A DNA stretch of 44,899 bases from Candidatus Chloroploca asiatica. Its GTDB lineage: Bacteria; Chloroflexota; Chloroflexia; Chloroflexales; Chloroflexaceae. The notes under the pieces are model-generated. The model made no database searches. It was not told where the DNA came from and saw only the letters and a list, made by a program, of their open reading frames with translations. The number at the start of each line of letters is the position of its first letter. The stretch's first letter is position 1. The stretch spans positions 1 to 44,899 of the forward strand of contig NZ_LYXE01000104.1 of assembly GCF_002532075.1 (NCBI RefSeq), in the 5' to 3' direction. This document shows, piece after piece, positions 24,918 through 33,848 of the stretch. A program made the translations under genes and the position numbers.

Positions 24918-26150
24918 ATGCGAGTTTTGTATTGTATCCCGCGCTATGAGAGCGCTGCGATGGGTAATCGCATTCATACTGAAATCATCGCCGAGTGGCG
25001 ACGCTTCGGGGTTGAGACCGAGGTTGTTGCGCTGGCGGCGGGCCTTGCGCGACGGACAACGACCGTCGAAGAGGGTATTACCGTACACCGCTTGCCCGTC
25101 AGTGCTGGCCTTCCGCTGAAACTGGCGAACCGTCTGGTTGCCGGTCTTCTCCCTTACCCGTATCTGGCTGGCGCAGGGTGGCACTATCGTCAGTTACTGG
25201 CCGAGCGCCACTACCATCTTGTGCATATCGAGACCGCCTTTCCCCTTGGCCTGGTTGCCGCGCTTGTGCCTCCCCGTCAGTCTCCACCATTAGCAGTTAC
25301 CTTGCCCGGGGCCGATATTATGGCCGAGCCTGAGTTCGATTACGGGTACGGGCGTTTTCGGGCTGTTCGTGCTGCGCTGCCCTGGATCTTCGAGCGCGCT
25401 GCTGTCATCAGGGCTGATTCGCCGCAACTCAAAAAGCTCGCGATCAAGCTCGGGGCCAACCCCGCAAAGGTGACGTCGATTCCGTATAACATCACTGCCG
25501 ACAGCTTTCCGCCGACTGATGATCTCGTCGGTTTGCGTAAGCAGAGTCGGGCGATGGTCGTCGAACGCCATCACCTCGATCCTGACCGGCCCATTATTGT
25601 CAGCATGAACCGGTTGCATCCCTTCAAGGGCATTGCGTACCTGGTTGATGCCATGCCGCTCGTGCAACGTCAGGGTCTTCGTCCCCAGTTGCTTATCGTG
25701 GGACCAAACCGTACGACCCCCCGGTTTGGTGATTATGGGGCCTATTTGCGTCAACGTGCGCTTGCGCATGGTGTAACCAGTGATGTCCATCTGGTTGGTG
25801 GTGTGCCGCACCACGAAGCAATGAGTTACATGGCGGCGGCTGAGCTAACTGTGGTACCATCAGTTGCTGAGTCATTTAGCCGGGTGGTTGTCGAAGCGGC
25901 GGCAGTTGGGACGCCGGCGGTGGTCACCCGTACAACTGGGGTCAGTGACTATGTGGCCGCGTATGGGACTGGGCGCGTCGTTGAGCCGCGTTCGGGTGCG
26001 GCGATTGCCGAGGCCATCACGGCCTTGCTGCAGGATGCTGCGGCCTGGCAGACGTGCAGTCGTCATGCTGTTGTGCTGGCAACGGCCTTTCGTTCATCCG
26101 AGATTGCCACCGATCTGCTTGCGCTCTATCGTCGGGCGATCTTCCGTTGA
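24918..26150 (+). CDS. Family 4 glycosyltransferase
   Basis: A 410-residue GT-B enzyme. The N-terminus MRVLYCIPRYESAAMGNRIH is the glycine-containing first loop in the acceptor domain. The C-terminal donor domain shows ADSPQLKKLAIKLG, PIIVSMNRLHPFKGIAYLVDAM and VPSVAESFSRVVVEAAAVGTPAVV, the last holding the retaining-enzyme EX7E motif. It should transfer a nucleotide-activated sugar in the cytoplasm; donor and acceptor are unknown. ATG 24918 is chosen because the family starts there; an in-frame ATG at 24897 is an alternative. Two secreted-protein genes follow at 62 and 48 bp and may be co-transcribed. Confidence 0.85.
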   Translation: MRVLYCIPRYESAAMGNRIHTEIIAEWRRFGVETEVVALAAGLARRTTTVEEGITVHRLPVSAGLPLKLANRLVAGLLPYPYLAGAGWHYRQLLAERHYHLVHIETAFPLGLVAALVPPRQSPPLAVTLPGADIMAEPEFDYGYGRFRAVRAALPWIFERAAVIRADSPQLKKLAIKLGANPAKVTSIPYNITADSFPPTDDLVGLRKQSRAMVVERHHLDPDRPIIVSMNRLHPFKGIAYLVDAMPLVQRQGLRPQLLIVGPNRTTPRFGDYGAYLRQRALAHGVTSDVHLVGGVPHHEAMSYMAAAELTVVPSVAESFSRVVVEAAAVGTPAVVTRTTGVSDYVAAYGTGRVVEPRSGAAIAEAITALLQDAAAWQTCSRHAVVLATAFRSSEIATDLLALYRRAIFR

Positions 26151-26211
26151 ACGAGCGGCGTGCTTTGCCTGCCTCGATTGGGTACGTTTTTTCATTAAGG
26201 AGTGTCTATTT

Positions 26212-26991
26212 ATGAAGCAATACCGAATGCCAACCATCATCACGGCGATCGTCGCCGTTCTGGTGGCAAGTGCTCTGGCGGTCGCGCTCTGGCAGGTGCC
26301 TCAGGGCATCGCGCAAGAGCAGCAACCCCTGTTGACCTATCCTCCCCAGGAGCCAACGCCGACCGTCGGGCCGAATCCGACCACAGTCCCGGCGCTGGCA
26401 AGTGTCACCTTGACCGAAGCGACCTTTGATACCCCCGAGGCGCTCGATGCCTGGGAGGTGGTTGATCTCGAATTTGTGCTTGCGGATAACCGGGCCAACT
26501 GGCAGGTCAGCGAGGGCCGGTTGATGCAGAATCGGGCCGGGCCTGCTTTCAGCCCGTCGATCCATCACACGGCAGCGTTGATCGGTGATGAGACGTGGCG
26601 CGACTATACCGTTCAGGTCAGTTTCTATGACCAACTCAATGGCACAGCAGGGTTGATTGCCCGTTATCAGGGCGATGATCCGCTGACGGCAACCTACTAT
26701 CGCTATCGTATCATCAAGAACAGTTTCCGCGATACCCCCCGGCAGGTGCTTGAGCGGGTTGAGCGAGGCGTGGCCGTTCCCCTGGCTGAAGTCACCGATA
26801 TCGGTTTTGATGAGCGCATGTGGCATGTTTTGAGCATGCAGGTCGATGGCAATACGATCCAGATCCGTATGAATGATGAAGTCATGCTCGAAGCAGTTGA
26901 TGCCAACCCCTTGCCTGCTGGCAAAGCCGGGATCGCTACCCGCGCTGTGGGCACGATCCTGTTTGATGACTTCACGGTTGTGACCCCCTGA
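26212..26991 (+). CDS. Secreted LamG/DUF1080-like beta-sandwich protein
   Basis: A 259-residue protein with an N-terminal signal peptide or anchor (MKQYRMPTIITAIVAVLVAS..), then a Pro/Thr-rich linker (EPTPTVGPNPTTVPALAS) and one concanavalin-like domain. Pattern markers are ATFDTPEALDAWEVVD, DYTVQVSFYDQLNGTAGLIARY, YYRYRIIK and the C-terminal GKAGIATRAVGTILFDDFTVV, typical of the DUF1080 and LamG sandwich that binds glycans. No catalytic residues are recognised. AAGGAG lies upstream of ATG 26212. It is likely surface-exposed, produced together with the neighbouring glycosyltransferase and beta-propeller protein. Confidence 0.7.
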   Translation: MKQYRMPTIITAIVAVLVASALAVALWQVPQGIAQEQQPLLTYPPQEPTPTVGPNPTTVPALASVTLTEATFDTPEALDAWEVVDLEFVLADNRANWQVSEGRLMQNRAGPAFSPSIHHTAALIGDETWRDYTVQVSFYDQLNGTAGLIARYQGDDPLTATYYRYRIIKNSFRDTPRQVLERVERGVAVPLAEVTDIGFDERMWHVLSMQVDGNTIQIRMNDEVMLEAVDANPLPAGKAGIATRAVGTILFDDFTVVTP

Positions 26992-27038
26992 TGCAGAGCG
27001 TACTGGCTGACGTTGTTCAAGCCTGGAGGATAAGCTTA

Positions 27039-29357
27039 ATGTTGCGTAAAACAATCATAACTGTGGCGAGTATGGCGCTGATGGCGGCGATCGTGGCCGT
27101 CACCGCCTTCCCCTCGATGCTTCAAGCGCAGACGCCCCCACCGTTGCGGGTGCTCAGCGAAGGCATCGTTCCCGGATCGGGTCAGGTCAAATACCCTGAT
27201 GTTGCGGCTGGCAATGGTCTGGTGCATATGAGTGGCAATGCCGACCGTCGTTTCGCGTATGCCTGGACAAAACCGGCCAACGTGGGCAATTTTGGTCCGC
27301 GCGATGAACTGGGCTTCGCGACCGACAACCCCGACTATTCGAGTACCTCGATTGCGACGGCACCTGATGGATCCGTCTATGTGGCCTGGATCAATCAGCC
27401 CGAGCGAGTGATCTATGCCCGCCGCCGCAGCCCCGAAGGGGTCTGGGGGCCAATCAGTGTGGTGACCCGCGGCGAGCCTTTTGCGGTACGGCCAACAACT
27501 GGCGTTACGGGCAATGGTCAGGTCTTTGTGGCCTGGCGTAACCCCGATCAGCCAATTAGCTACAGTACGTCGCTCAACGGTGGTGCAAGTTGGAGTAGCC
27601 CGCTCTATGTTTCAACCCTACCAGCGTTTGGTTCGGGAGCCCAGCTTGCGGGCGGGCCTGGTGACAACATGGCGGTCACGTTTACGGCCGGGGATGGTGG
27701 CAGGTTGCACATCTTTGTAGGCCTGTGGAATGGGACATCGTTTGTTGTTGAACGGGTCACCCAGCCGAACAATGATGGATGGGCTGACTCTTCGGTGGCC
27801 TTTGCCCCCAATGGCAAAGTGTATGTTGCCTGGCGTGGCATTGCGACTGGTGGGGGCGAGGCAGGGTACTTTTTTGCTGAACGCAAAGCTGCTGGAGACT
27901 GGCCCCGTTCGCGCCTCGCTGGTGGCGCAGTCGTTGGCCGTGCGGCGATTGCGAGTGACGAGCAGAGCAATATTCACCATAACTGGATCCTGGAGTCAGG
28001 TTCTCGTTCATTGTATTATGCCTTTTTGCCGGTGGGGCAGCCCCCCATTGGCCCGATCCAGTCAGGTTCCAACGGCGCTTTCTTTAATGCGACCAATGCC
28101 GCTAGCATTGCCAATTCGGCCTTTAGCCATATGGTGCTCGAAGACTTTGGTGGGGGTGGGCTCTCATCACGCTATGCCCTCTTTGAAGCGGCAGTGAATA
28201 TCTTTGGTGGCACACCCGTCCTTGAAGATGGTGAGCCATTGATCGGGCGTACGCTTGATCGGGCCGTGAAGTTGACCTTCACCAATGTGCAGGGTCAGCC
28301 AACCCACTTCCGCTATGCCTGGAATCGTGTGCCGACCGAGGCTGATCCGCTGATTCCGTATGAAACGACCGTGCGTATCCCGATTCCTGCCGACATCCTC
28401 GATAGCACCAGGTGTGAGCCGGTGACGCTCTATACCCAATTGTTCGACACGGTGAATGGTCTCGTGCAAGAACAAGTACGCAGTGATACGATCCAGATTG
28501 ATGGTCTGGTGGGTGTCGAGGTCAATTCGTTCAGCGTCTTCTCTGTTGAGGCCCAAGCCGCCCTGGCGAATGAGCCGGAACTGGCCGGGGTGAGCGGGTC
28601 GCCCATTACCGACCCCAACTATACCCGTTTGCCATTGGTCTATCTGCAGGTGACACCGCAGAATGACTGTTCGGGATTGACCAGTTTTGTCGTGGCGAGT
28701 TCGGCGGAAGCCAATGGCGTCGAGTACCAACTGGCACCAGAGGGCTTTGAGGGGATTGTGATGTTGCCGGATGTGCTCAATCTGCGCCCCGGGCCGGTGC
28801 CCTTCAATGTGCGGGTGAAGGATGGCGCAGGGAACCTGCGGGGCTTCGATTTCTCGATCATCTTTGATGAGACCCGCCCTCGCATCAATTTGCCCCGGCT
28901 CAACAGTGATCCCGAGCGTTACGTGATCACTTCGACCTTTGCGATCACCTCGCCAATGCTTCAGAACGTCGCGTTGTCCAACATTGATGAGTTGGTGACC
29001 GATGATGTCTATCGTGCCCCTGGTGAGCCAACCCGTCAGTTTTGGGCCCTCTGGATGGCGAATTCACGCACACGGGTCAATGATCCGCTGAGCACGGCGT
29101 TGCCGTGGGTCTTTGTGCCGGCACCGGCAAGCCGACCGGATGGGAGCCTGACGAATCGGGTGACTGAGGTGAGCAACTGGAGTCTGGCGAGTGGGCTGAC
29201 GAGTGCGCAGTTGCAACGAGGCCAGTACTACATCTACATCCGTTTCGTTGATGCTGCTGGCAATATCTCGGATGACGTGCTGGAAATCCCTGTGTTTATT
29301 GAAGGGACAGGGGCGTTGCCCAGACTCATGAACTATATCCCGCTTGCGAGTCGGTAA
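27039..29357 (+). CDS. Secreted sialidase-like beta-propeller protein
   Basis: A 772-residue protein with a signal peptide (MLRKTIITVASMALMAAIVAV.., likely cut after LQA). Residues about 50-370 repeat a propeller pattern: VYVAWINQPERVIYARR, VFVAWRNPDQPISYST, SLNGGASWSSPLYVS (Asp-box-like SxxGGxxWS) and VYVAWRGIATGGGE. The following 400 residues look like Ig-type modules. It ends in LMNYIPLASR; a comparable hydrophobic YLPL-type end is frequent in secreted Chloroflexota proteins and may serve sorting. GGAGG precedes ATG 27039. Sialidase catalytic residues were not recognised, so a binding or structural role is as likely as hydrolysis. A strong hairpin follows the stop. Confidence 0.7.
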   Translation: MLRKTIITVASMALMAAIVAVTAFPSMLQAQTPPPLRVLSEGIVPGSGQVKYPDVAAGNGLVHMSGNADRRFAYAWTKPANVGNFGPRDELGFATDNPDYSSTSIATAPDGSVYVAWINQPERVIYARRRSPEGVWGPISVVTRGEPFAVRPTTGVTGNGQVFVAWRNPDQPISYSTSLNGGASWSSPLYVSTLPAFGSGAQLAGGPGDNMAVTFTAGDGGRLHIFVGLWNGTSFVVERVTQPNNDGWADSSVAFAPNGKVYVAWRGIATGGGEAGYFFAERKAAGDWPRSRLAGGAVVGRAAIASDEQSNIHHNWILESGSRSLYYAFLPVGQPPIGPIQSGSNGAFFNATNAASIANSAFSHMVLEDFGGGGLSSRYALFEAAVNIFGGTPVLEDGEPLIGRTLDRAVKLTFTNVQGQPTHFRYAWNRVPTEADPLIPYETTVRIPIPADILDSTRCEPVTLYTQLFDTVNGLVQEQVRSDTIQIDGLVGVEVNSFSVFSVEAQAALANEPELAGVSGSPITDPNYTRLPLVYLQVTPQNDCSGLTSFVVASSAEANGVEYQLAPEGFEGIVMLPDVLNLRPGPVPFNVRVKDGAGNLRGFDFSIIFDETRPRINLPRLNSDPERYVITSTFAITSPMLQNVALSNIDELVTDDVYRAPGEPTRQFWALWMANSRTRVNDPLSTALPWVFVPAPASRPDGSLTNRVTEVSNWSLASGLTSAQLQRGQYYIYIRFVDAAGNISDDVLEIPVFIEGTGALPRLMNYIPLASR

Positions 29358-29374
29358 GCGAGCTAGCGCTTTCC

Positions 29375-29438
29375 ACAGGATCTGCAAGACTGGAGGGTTG
29401 GGGCACAGGCCCCAACCCTCCAGTCTTGCAGATCCTGT
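29375..29438 (+). terminator. Long perfect hairpin after the beta-propeller gene
   Basis: Inverted repeat with 30-bp perfect arms (29375-29404 / 29409-29438) and a 4-nt loop, 18 bp after the stop, followed by TTCT. It separates the secretory operon from the ParA promoter. Confidence 0.75.
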
Positions 29439-29457
29439 TTCTACCTGTTACCAGAAA

Positions 29458-29466
29458 TGGTACAAT
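29458..29466 (+). promoter_or_regulatory. Extended -10 promoter for the ParA-hydrolase pair
   Basis: TGGTACAAT (-10 hexamer 29461-29466), matching TGnTATAAT with one change, 42 bp before ATG 29508. No convincing -35 is seen. Confidence 0.55.
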
Positions 29467-29507
29467 CGGGGCAAGACGCGAGAAACATTGAACAAGAGGA
29501 AGCTCCC

Positions 29508-30269
29508 ATGGGTCATGTGCTCGCATTGGCGATGCAAAAGGGTGGGGTTGGCAAGACGACGACGACCTTGAGCCTCGGCTTTGTGCTGGCTGAACGTGGA
29601 CGACGGGTGTTGCTGATTGATCTTGACCCTCAGGCAAACCTGACGCAGGGGCTTGGGGTTGATCCGTCAGCCCTGGAGTATGGTGTCTATGAGGTCTTGC
29701 TGAACCCTGAGCGGGGTACAGCGTTCGCAACCGTCACGACATCGTCTGGGTTGGATCTGATCCCTTCGTCACTCGATCTGGCCGGGGCCGAGCTTGAATT
29801 GGCCGGTAAGGTCGGCCGTGAGTTGTTGCTGCGCAAGGCGCTGCGGGAAACCCGGACGCAGTATGATTATATTCTGCTTGATCCACCGCCAAGTCTGGGC
29901 CTCTTTTCCCTCAATGCGCTGGCTGCCGCTGATGCGGTGCTGGTGCCAATGCAGATGCATGCCTATGCGCTCAAGGCGATGCCGCAGTTGGAACAGACGA
30001 TTGAACTGGTGCGCGAGATTCAGCCGTCGCTTGTGATTGGTGGCATTGTCTGCACGCTGGCTGATCGCCGGACGAATTTGAGTCTTCAGATTGAACAGCA
30101 GGTGCGTGAACAGTATGGTGATCTGGTCTTTACGACGGTGATCCCGATCAATGTGAAGCTTGCCGAAGCACCAACGGTTGGTATGCCCATTGGCAGTTAT
30201 GCCCCCCACAGTGCTGGGGCACTTGCGTATGCCGCCCTGGCAGATGAGTTGGAGGCTCGCTATGGCTGA
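29508..30269 (+). CDS. Orphan ParA/Soj-family ATPase
   Basis: A 253-residue deviant Walker ATPase. AMQKGGVGKTTTTLSLGFVLAE is the P-loop with the signature Lys, VLLIDLDPQANLTQGLGVD is the A' box, and YDYILLDPPPSLGLFSLNAL is the Walker B. Length matches chromosomal ParA/Soj or orphan ParA proteins that position cargo on the nucleoid. ATG 29508 has AGAGGAAG upstream. No parB-like gene or parS cluster is seen in the window. Instead the gene overlaps an alpha/beta hydrolase gene by 8 nt, so the hydrolase is a candidate partner or cargo. Confidence 0.85.
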   Translation: MGHVLALAMQKGGVGKTTTTLSLGFVLAERGRRVLLIDLDPQANLTQGLGVDPSALEYGVYEVLLNPERGTAFATVTTSSGLDLIPSSLDLAGAELELAGKVGRELLLRKALRETRTQYDYILLDPPPSLGLFSLNALAAADAVLVPMQMHAYALKAMPQLEQTIELVREIQPSLVIGGIVCTLADRRTNLSLQIEQQVREQYGDLVFTTVIPINVKLAEAPTVGMPIGSYAPHSAGALAYAALADELEARYG

Positions 30270-31368
30270 TGATCCGCCCATTATTCGGCGTGGTAAGGGT
30301 CTGCGCCTTTCAACTGAGTCCCCTGAAGCTGCCTCTGACGCTGCTCGCCCTGAGGATGCGCCAGCGGTTCAACCTGTGGAAGAAGCGCCTGCGACCGAAG
30401 CTGCGCCACAGATTCGCCGCGGAACCGGGTTTCGTCTCTCGACCCAGGCTTCGCCGGAAGAGCAAGCTGCGCTGGAGCCAGAAGAGGTTGATGAGGTCAT
30501 GCGTGAACGTGATGCGCTGGCTCGTTCTGGGGCGGTGCGTTGGCGGATTCAAACGTCGCGGGGGCCGTTGAGTTATCTGCATGCCGGCAGTGGGCCCCCT
30601 TTGTTACTTATCCACGGGTGGGGGGCCTCGGCGCGTCTCTGGGCCGGCACGCTCGCTGATCTTGGTCAGCAGCGGAGTGGCTATGCCCTGGATCTGCCAG
30701 GCTTCGGACAATCGCCCGCCCGCCCGGCTCCGCCGACGCTCAAGACGCTGGCCGAGGATGTGATCGCCTTTGCGGATACGGTCGGGCTCACGACGTTTGA
30801 GTTGGCCGGCCATTCGCTTGGCGCGGCGGTGGCGGCCTGTGTCGCCGGTAGATACCCGGAACGGGTCAGTCGTCTTGCGCTGGTGGCGCTTGGGGTACGC
30901 ACGTTTGCCCCCGAGTTGACGACGCTCGATTGGTCACGTCCGCCGGTTGATCTCTCGCTTGGCCTGGCCCGGCCTTTCTTTGAATGGTGGGCGCCGGTGA
31001 ATCGGCTGTTGATGCAGAGCCCACCCCTGGCGCTGACGCTCAGTGCGTTGTTGTTGCATCATGAACCGGCTGATCCCGAGCTATGGCGAGAGTATCTGGC
31101 CGATCATGCGGCGGTTGATGCACGGGCGTATGTGACGGCACTGACGGCGGTGGCCGCCCCGCAGGTGCGTGAGGCGTTGCAGCATATCATCGTGCCGACG
31201 CTCTTTGTGGCGGGGCGTGAAGATCGGGTGGTGAGCCTGTCCGAAGTGATGTCGGCGCACCAACTGATTGCGCATAGCAGCCTGACCGTGCTGGATCAGT
31301 GTGGTCACCTACCGATGATCGAACGCCCCGAGCAACTTGCCCTGGTGCTGCGTGGGTTTTTTCGGTGA
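30262..31368 (+). CDS. Alpha/beta hydrolase with duplicated N-terminal RRGxGxRLST motif
   Basis: A 368-residue protein. The first 95 residues are an acidic, Ala/Glu/Pro-rich, probably disordered extension with two copies of a short basic motif: IIRRGKGLRLST near residue 6 and QIRRGTGFRLST near residue 50. A standard alpha/beta hydrolase follows: PPLLLIHGWGASARLW (oxyanion loop), ELAGHSLGAAVAA (nucleophile elbow, Ser), VAGREDRVVS (Asp) and DQCGHLPMIE (His). The catalytic triad appears complete. ATG 30262 has GGAGG upstream and overlaps the ParA gene, so translation is coupled. The substrate is unknown. The repeated motif may dock the enzyme to ParA or another partner; this is an inference. Confidence 0.8.
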   Translation: MADDPPIIRRGKGLRLSTESPEAASDAARPEDAPAVQPVEEAPATEAAPQIRRGTGFRLSTQASPEEQAALEPEEVDEVMRERDALARSGAVRWRIQTSRGPLSYLHAGSGPPLLLIHGWGASARLWAGTLADLGQQRSGYALDLPGFGQSPARPAPPTLKTLAEDVIAFADTVGLTTFELAGHSLGAAVAACVAGRYPERVSRLALVALGVRTFAPELTTLDWSRPPVDLSLGLARPFFEWWAPVNRLLMQSPPLALTLSALLLHHEPADPELWREYLADHAAVDARAYVTALTAVAAPQVREALQHIIVPTLFVAGREDRVVSLSEVMSAHQLIAHSSLTVLDQCGHLPMIERPEQLALVLRGFFR

Positions 31369-31422
31369 GGTAGGGCTGCTTTTTATCCGCAGATGACGCA
31401 GATTTGGTTTTTTGGTTGCTGC

Positions 31423-31776
31423 GAAGCGGCGGACATCCTCGGCTTCGAGTTTGAAATGGGCTTGTTCCCCAACGTGCTTGACGAAGCGCGGGGCAAGGGC
31501 ATCGATATCGCTTATGCCGAATCCGAATTGGGCAAAAAAAGCGGTGTGGGCAGCAAGATCGTGGTCGAGAAGGGCTACATCGTCAAACTGAGCAAGGACA
31601 AGAAGGGCATCATCCAGCGTGAACAGCTTACCCGACACTGGACTGATTGGATTGACTACTGGAGTGTGGATTTCGACTTTGAGAACAAGCGGGAGATCAT
31701 TCGGGTGAAAGACCTAGAGAGCGGCGAGATCCGCGAGGAGTGGACCGGAGATTTTATTTTTGAAAACGAGTGGCAG
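31423..31776 (+). pseudogene. Type III-like DNA methyltransferase (mod), 5'-truncated part before the IS
   Basis: About 118 residues of a mod-type adenine methyltransferase C-terminal region: ILGFEFEMGLFPNVLDEARG, then HWTDWIDYWSVDFDFENKRE and GEIREEWTGDFIFENEWQ. The N-terminal target-recognition and catalytic parts (DPPY and SAM motifs) are missing. The similarity begins abruptly just after the hydrolase gene, near a TATCCGCAGATGACGCAGAT tract. At 31776 the frame is cut by an IS; reading continues in the same frame at 33849, beyond the element. Family identity is from pattern recognition of the EN.WQSF..RKDR ending. Confidence 0.7.
31771..31776 (+). repeat. Target-site duplication, left copy (TGGCAG)
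   Basis: TGGCAG directly before the left inverted repeat of the IS; the same six bases follow the right end at 33849-33854. Removing the IS and one copy restores the mod reading frame. Confidence 0.85.
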
Positions 31777-33848
31777 GAGAGTGGTGCAGAATAGGGGCTG
31801 CCATCTGCCGAGCACGGGCCACATGCGGTCAACAACGGGGGGTGGGCGCGCTCGTTCGGGCAGGATCCGGGGCCAGGGGCCCGCAGGTGCCCAGAATTTG
31901 GCCTTCCATGCCCGTGCCAGACCGCATATGTGCCCATCGATGACGTGTGCTGGGCAGGCGCTCACGCCGCACGTGGGGCGTGAGCCGTGGTGCGGGGTGT
32001 GAGGACGACGCAGGGGCCGCGTGGGCTCGCTCAGGCGGCGGCCCTCCGCGCGTGCCGGTGGAGCCAACTGAGCAGGTTGCGAACCGCGCAGGCTTGGGAC
32101 AGCTCAAACTGCGCCGCAGCTAACCCGATGCAGCGCGCCCGGCGACAGCCCTGGTAGCGCGTGAGCCAGGCGATGGTCGGTTCGACGCGCCAGCGGTCGT
32201 GCAGCAAGGCTTTGCCTTCGTCACTCTGGTTGACGCGCTGCGCCTCGCGCATGTGATGGTGATAGTCCGAGATGAAGACGGTGCGATGGCTCGTTGGTTT
32301 GGCCTTGGGGTCGCGACACTGCGCGTACTCGTCACAGCCCGCGCAGTCGGGTGCCCGAAACCGGAAGGTGATGCCGTCGGCGCTGCCCGAGGGATACACC
32401 GTCGTGCTGACGATGCCCCCGGGACAGGTGCAGGTCATGCGGGCGAAATCGACCTGAAAGTCGGCGACGCTGAAGCGAGCGGGGTCGCTGCCGCCGCTCT
32501 GCGGAATGGGCGCGACGAGGCTCGTCTGGCCGTCGCTGCGGGTGTGCACCTCGGCGCGGGTCTTGCCCCAGCCGGCGGCGCCATCCATCACGATGATGTC
32601 CGGCAGCGGTGCCCCGGCCTCCTGCTGCTGCTGCAGCACGGCGGCCGGGGCGACACTATCGGGCGTGCAGCCGGTCACGATCACGCAGGCGCGGATGCGG
32701 GTGCGGGTGGTGCTGATGATCGCATTGCTGCCGAGCACGGCGGGACTCCCTTCGTGTTTGCGGAAGGTGGCTTCGCGGTCGACGGCGCTGGCAATCCGGC
32801 GCGACCCCCGTTCCTTGGCGGGGCGTTCGGTCACGACGCCGGCGTCATCGGTGGTCAATTCATCCGCCTGCACCTTGGCGAGATCGGCGAGGAAGGCCAG
32901 CACGAGCGGGGACACCACCGGGTCGAGCGCGTCCAGGTGCGCCGTCACCGTGGTGACCACGCGGGCGACCAGGGCCACGGTGGTCTGGAGGCGGGCGTGA
33001 CGAGCGGCGGCACTGCGGGCGGGTTTGGGCTGCGTGAAGGGCGTCAGGTCGAGCGCGTCGAGCGCGGCGATGAGGCTGGCCGGGCCGCGTTGCCGCAGCA
33101 GCCAGACGAGGCGGAGGGTCAGGTCGCGGAGCAAGACGGCGGCACTGACACTGGGCGCGACCGGACTCTGCATGGCAAAGGTATCGACGATCTGGGGCGT
33201 GGTGGCGGCATCTTCCGGGTCAACGTGGTCGAGAAAAGCGAGCACATCGCGGAAGAGCGCGTCGGGCACGTGCTGGCGCATCCAGCCGTGAAAGCGGGCG
33301 AGCGTGGTATGGTCGGGGAGCTGCGGGGCAAACAGGGAGAGCCCGACAAACCAGCGCACGACGAGATTGCTGGCGAGATGCCAGGCGAGCTCGCGGTCAG
33401 AACAGCCCCCCGCCCAGGCGCGGACGATCTCGGCGCGGACCAACTGCTCCAGCGTGAAGGTCGGCGGCGCCCCAGGCGTGCCCTCGGGATGACGATAGGC
33501 GGCACAGGCCGCGACCACGGCCGCGGGATCATAGGCCAGGCCCATGCGCACCAGGGGATGGTCGCGCACCGTCGTCGTGAAAATCCGACGGAGGATGGTC
33601 GTCTCGGCCCAGACCAGGATCGGGCCAAGGAACATGATGATCCAGCCCTGGAGCCAGCGCGGCACGGCGGGCAGATCGGGCGTGCCAGACCGGAGGATTG
33701 GTGGTAGAATAGGAAGCATAACCGTCTTTTTTGTGTGCTTGATGCGGTTTTCACTACAGTCATCATGCCACAAAAAAGCGGTTTTTCAAGCACTCACCGT
33801 GACGATCCTTCGCACCCCGAATAGTTGCCGGTATTCTGCACCAGTCTC
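31777..33848 (-). mobile_element. IS1182-like insertion sequence, 2,072 bp
   Basis: Terminal inverted repeats of about 17-22 bp: left GAGAGTGGTGCAGAATA (31777-31793) and right, read inward, GAGACTGGTGCAGAATA (33848-33832), one mismatch in 17. The flanks are a 6-bp direct repeat TGGCAG. The element holds one transposase gene on the minus strand and about 235 bp of non-coding DNA at its left side with a hairpin at 31961-31984. The ends look intact and the element may still be mobile. Confidence 0.85.
32031..33719 (-). CDS. IS1182 family transposase
   Basis: A 562-residue DDE transposase. The N-terminal part (RDHPLVRMGLAYDP.., ELAWHLASNLVVRWFVGLSL, LPDHTTLARFHGWMRQHV) is the InsH-like DUF772 domain. 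The catalytic core shows ASAVDREATFRKH (first Asp), DIIVMDGAAGWGKTRAEV (second Asp) and HDRWRVEPTIAWLTRYQG (Glu). A Cys-rich insert (TCTCPGG.., CAGCDEYAQCRDP) fits the zinc-finger-like segment common in IS1182 transposases. ATG 33719 is chosen for its position before the conserved start; ATG 33773 is an alternative. No frameshift is seen, so the enzyme may be functional. GC content is higher than in the flanking genes. Confidence 0.85.
   Translation of the reverse strand: MLPILPPILRSGTPDLPAVPRWLQGWIIMFLGPILVWAETTILRRIFTTTVRDHPLVRMGLAYDPAAVVAACAAYRHPEGTPGAPPTFTLEQLVRAEIVRAWAGGCSDRELAWHLASNLVVRWFVGLSLFAPQLPDHTTLARFHGWMRQHVPDALFRDVLAFLDHVDPEDAATTPQIVDTFAMQSPVAPSVSAAVLLRDLTLRLVWLLRQRGPASLIAALDALDLTPFTQPKPARSAAARHARLQTTVALVARVVTTVTAHLDALDPVVSPLVLAFLADLAKVQADELTTDDAGVVTERPAKERGSRRIASAVDREATFRKHEGSPAVLGSNAIISTTRTRIRACVIVTGCTPDSVAPAAVLQQQQEAGAPLPDIIVMDGAAGWGKTRAEVHTRSDGQTSLVAPIPQSGGSDPARFSVADFQVDFARMTCTCPGGIVSTTVYPSGSADGITFRFRAPDCAGCDEYAQCRDPKAKPTSHRTVFISDYHHHMREAQRVNQSDEGKALLHDRWRVEPTIAWLTRYQGCRRARCIGLAAAQFELSQACAVRNLLSWLHRHARRAAA

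Noticed and set aside
32199-33707. Long plus-strand ORF (502 codons) inside the IS
   Set aside because: It is antisense to the transposase, rich in Gly/Ala/Arg as expected for shadows in GC-rich DNA, and has no family motifs.
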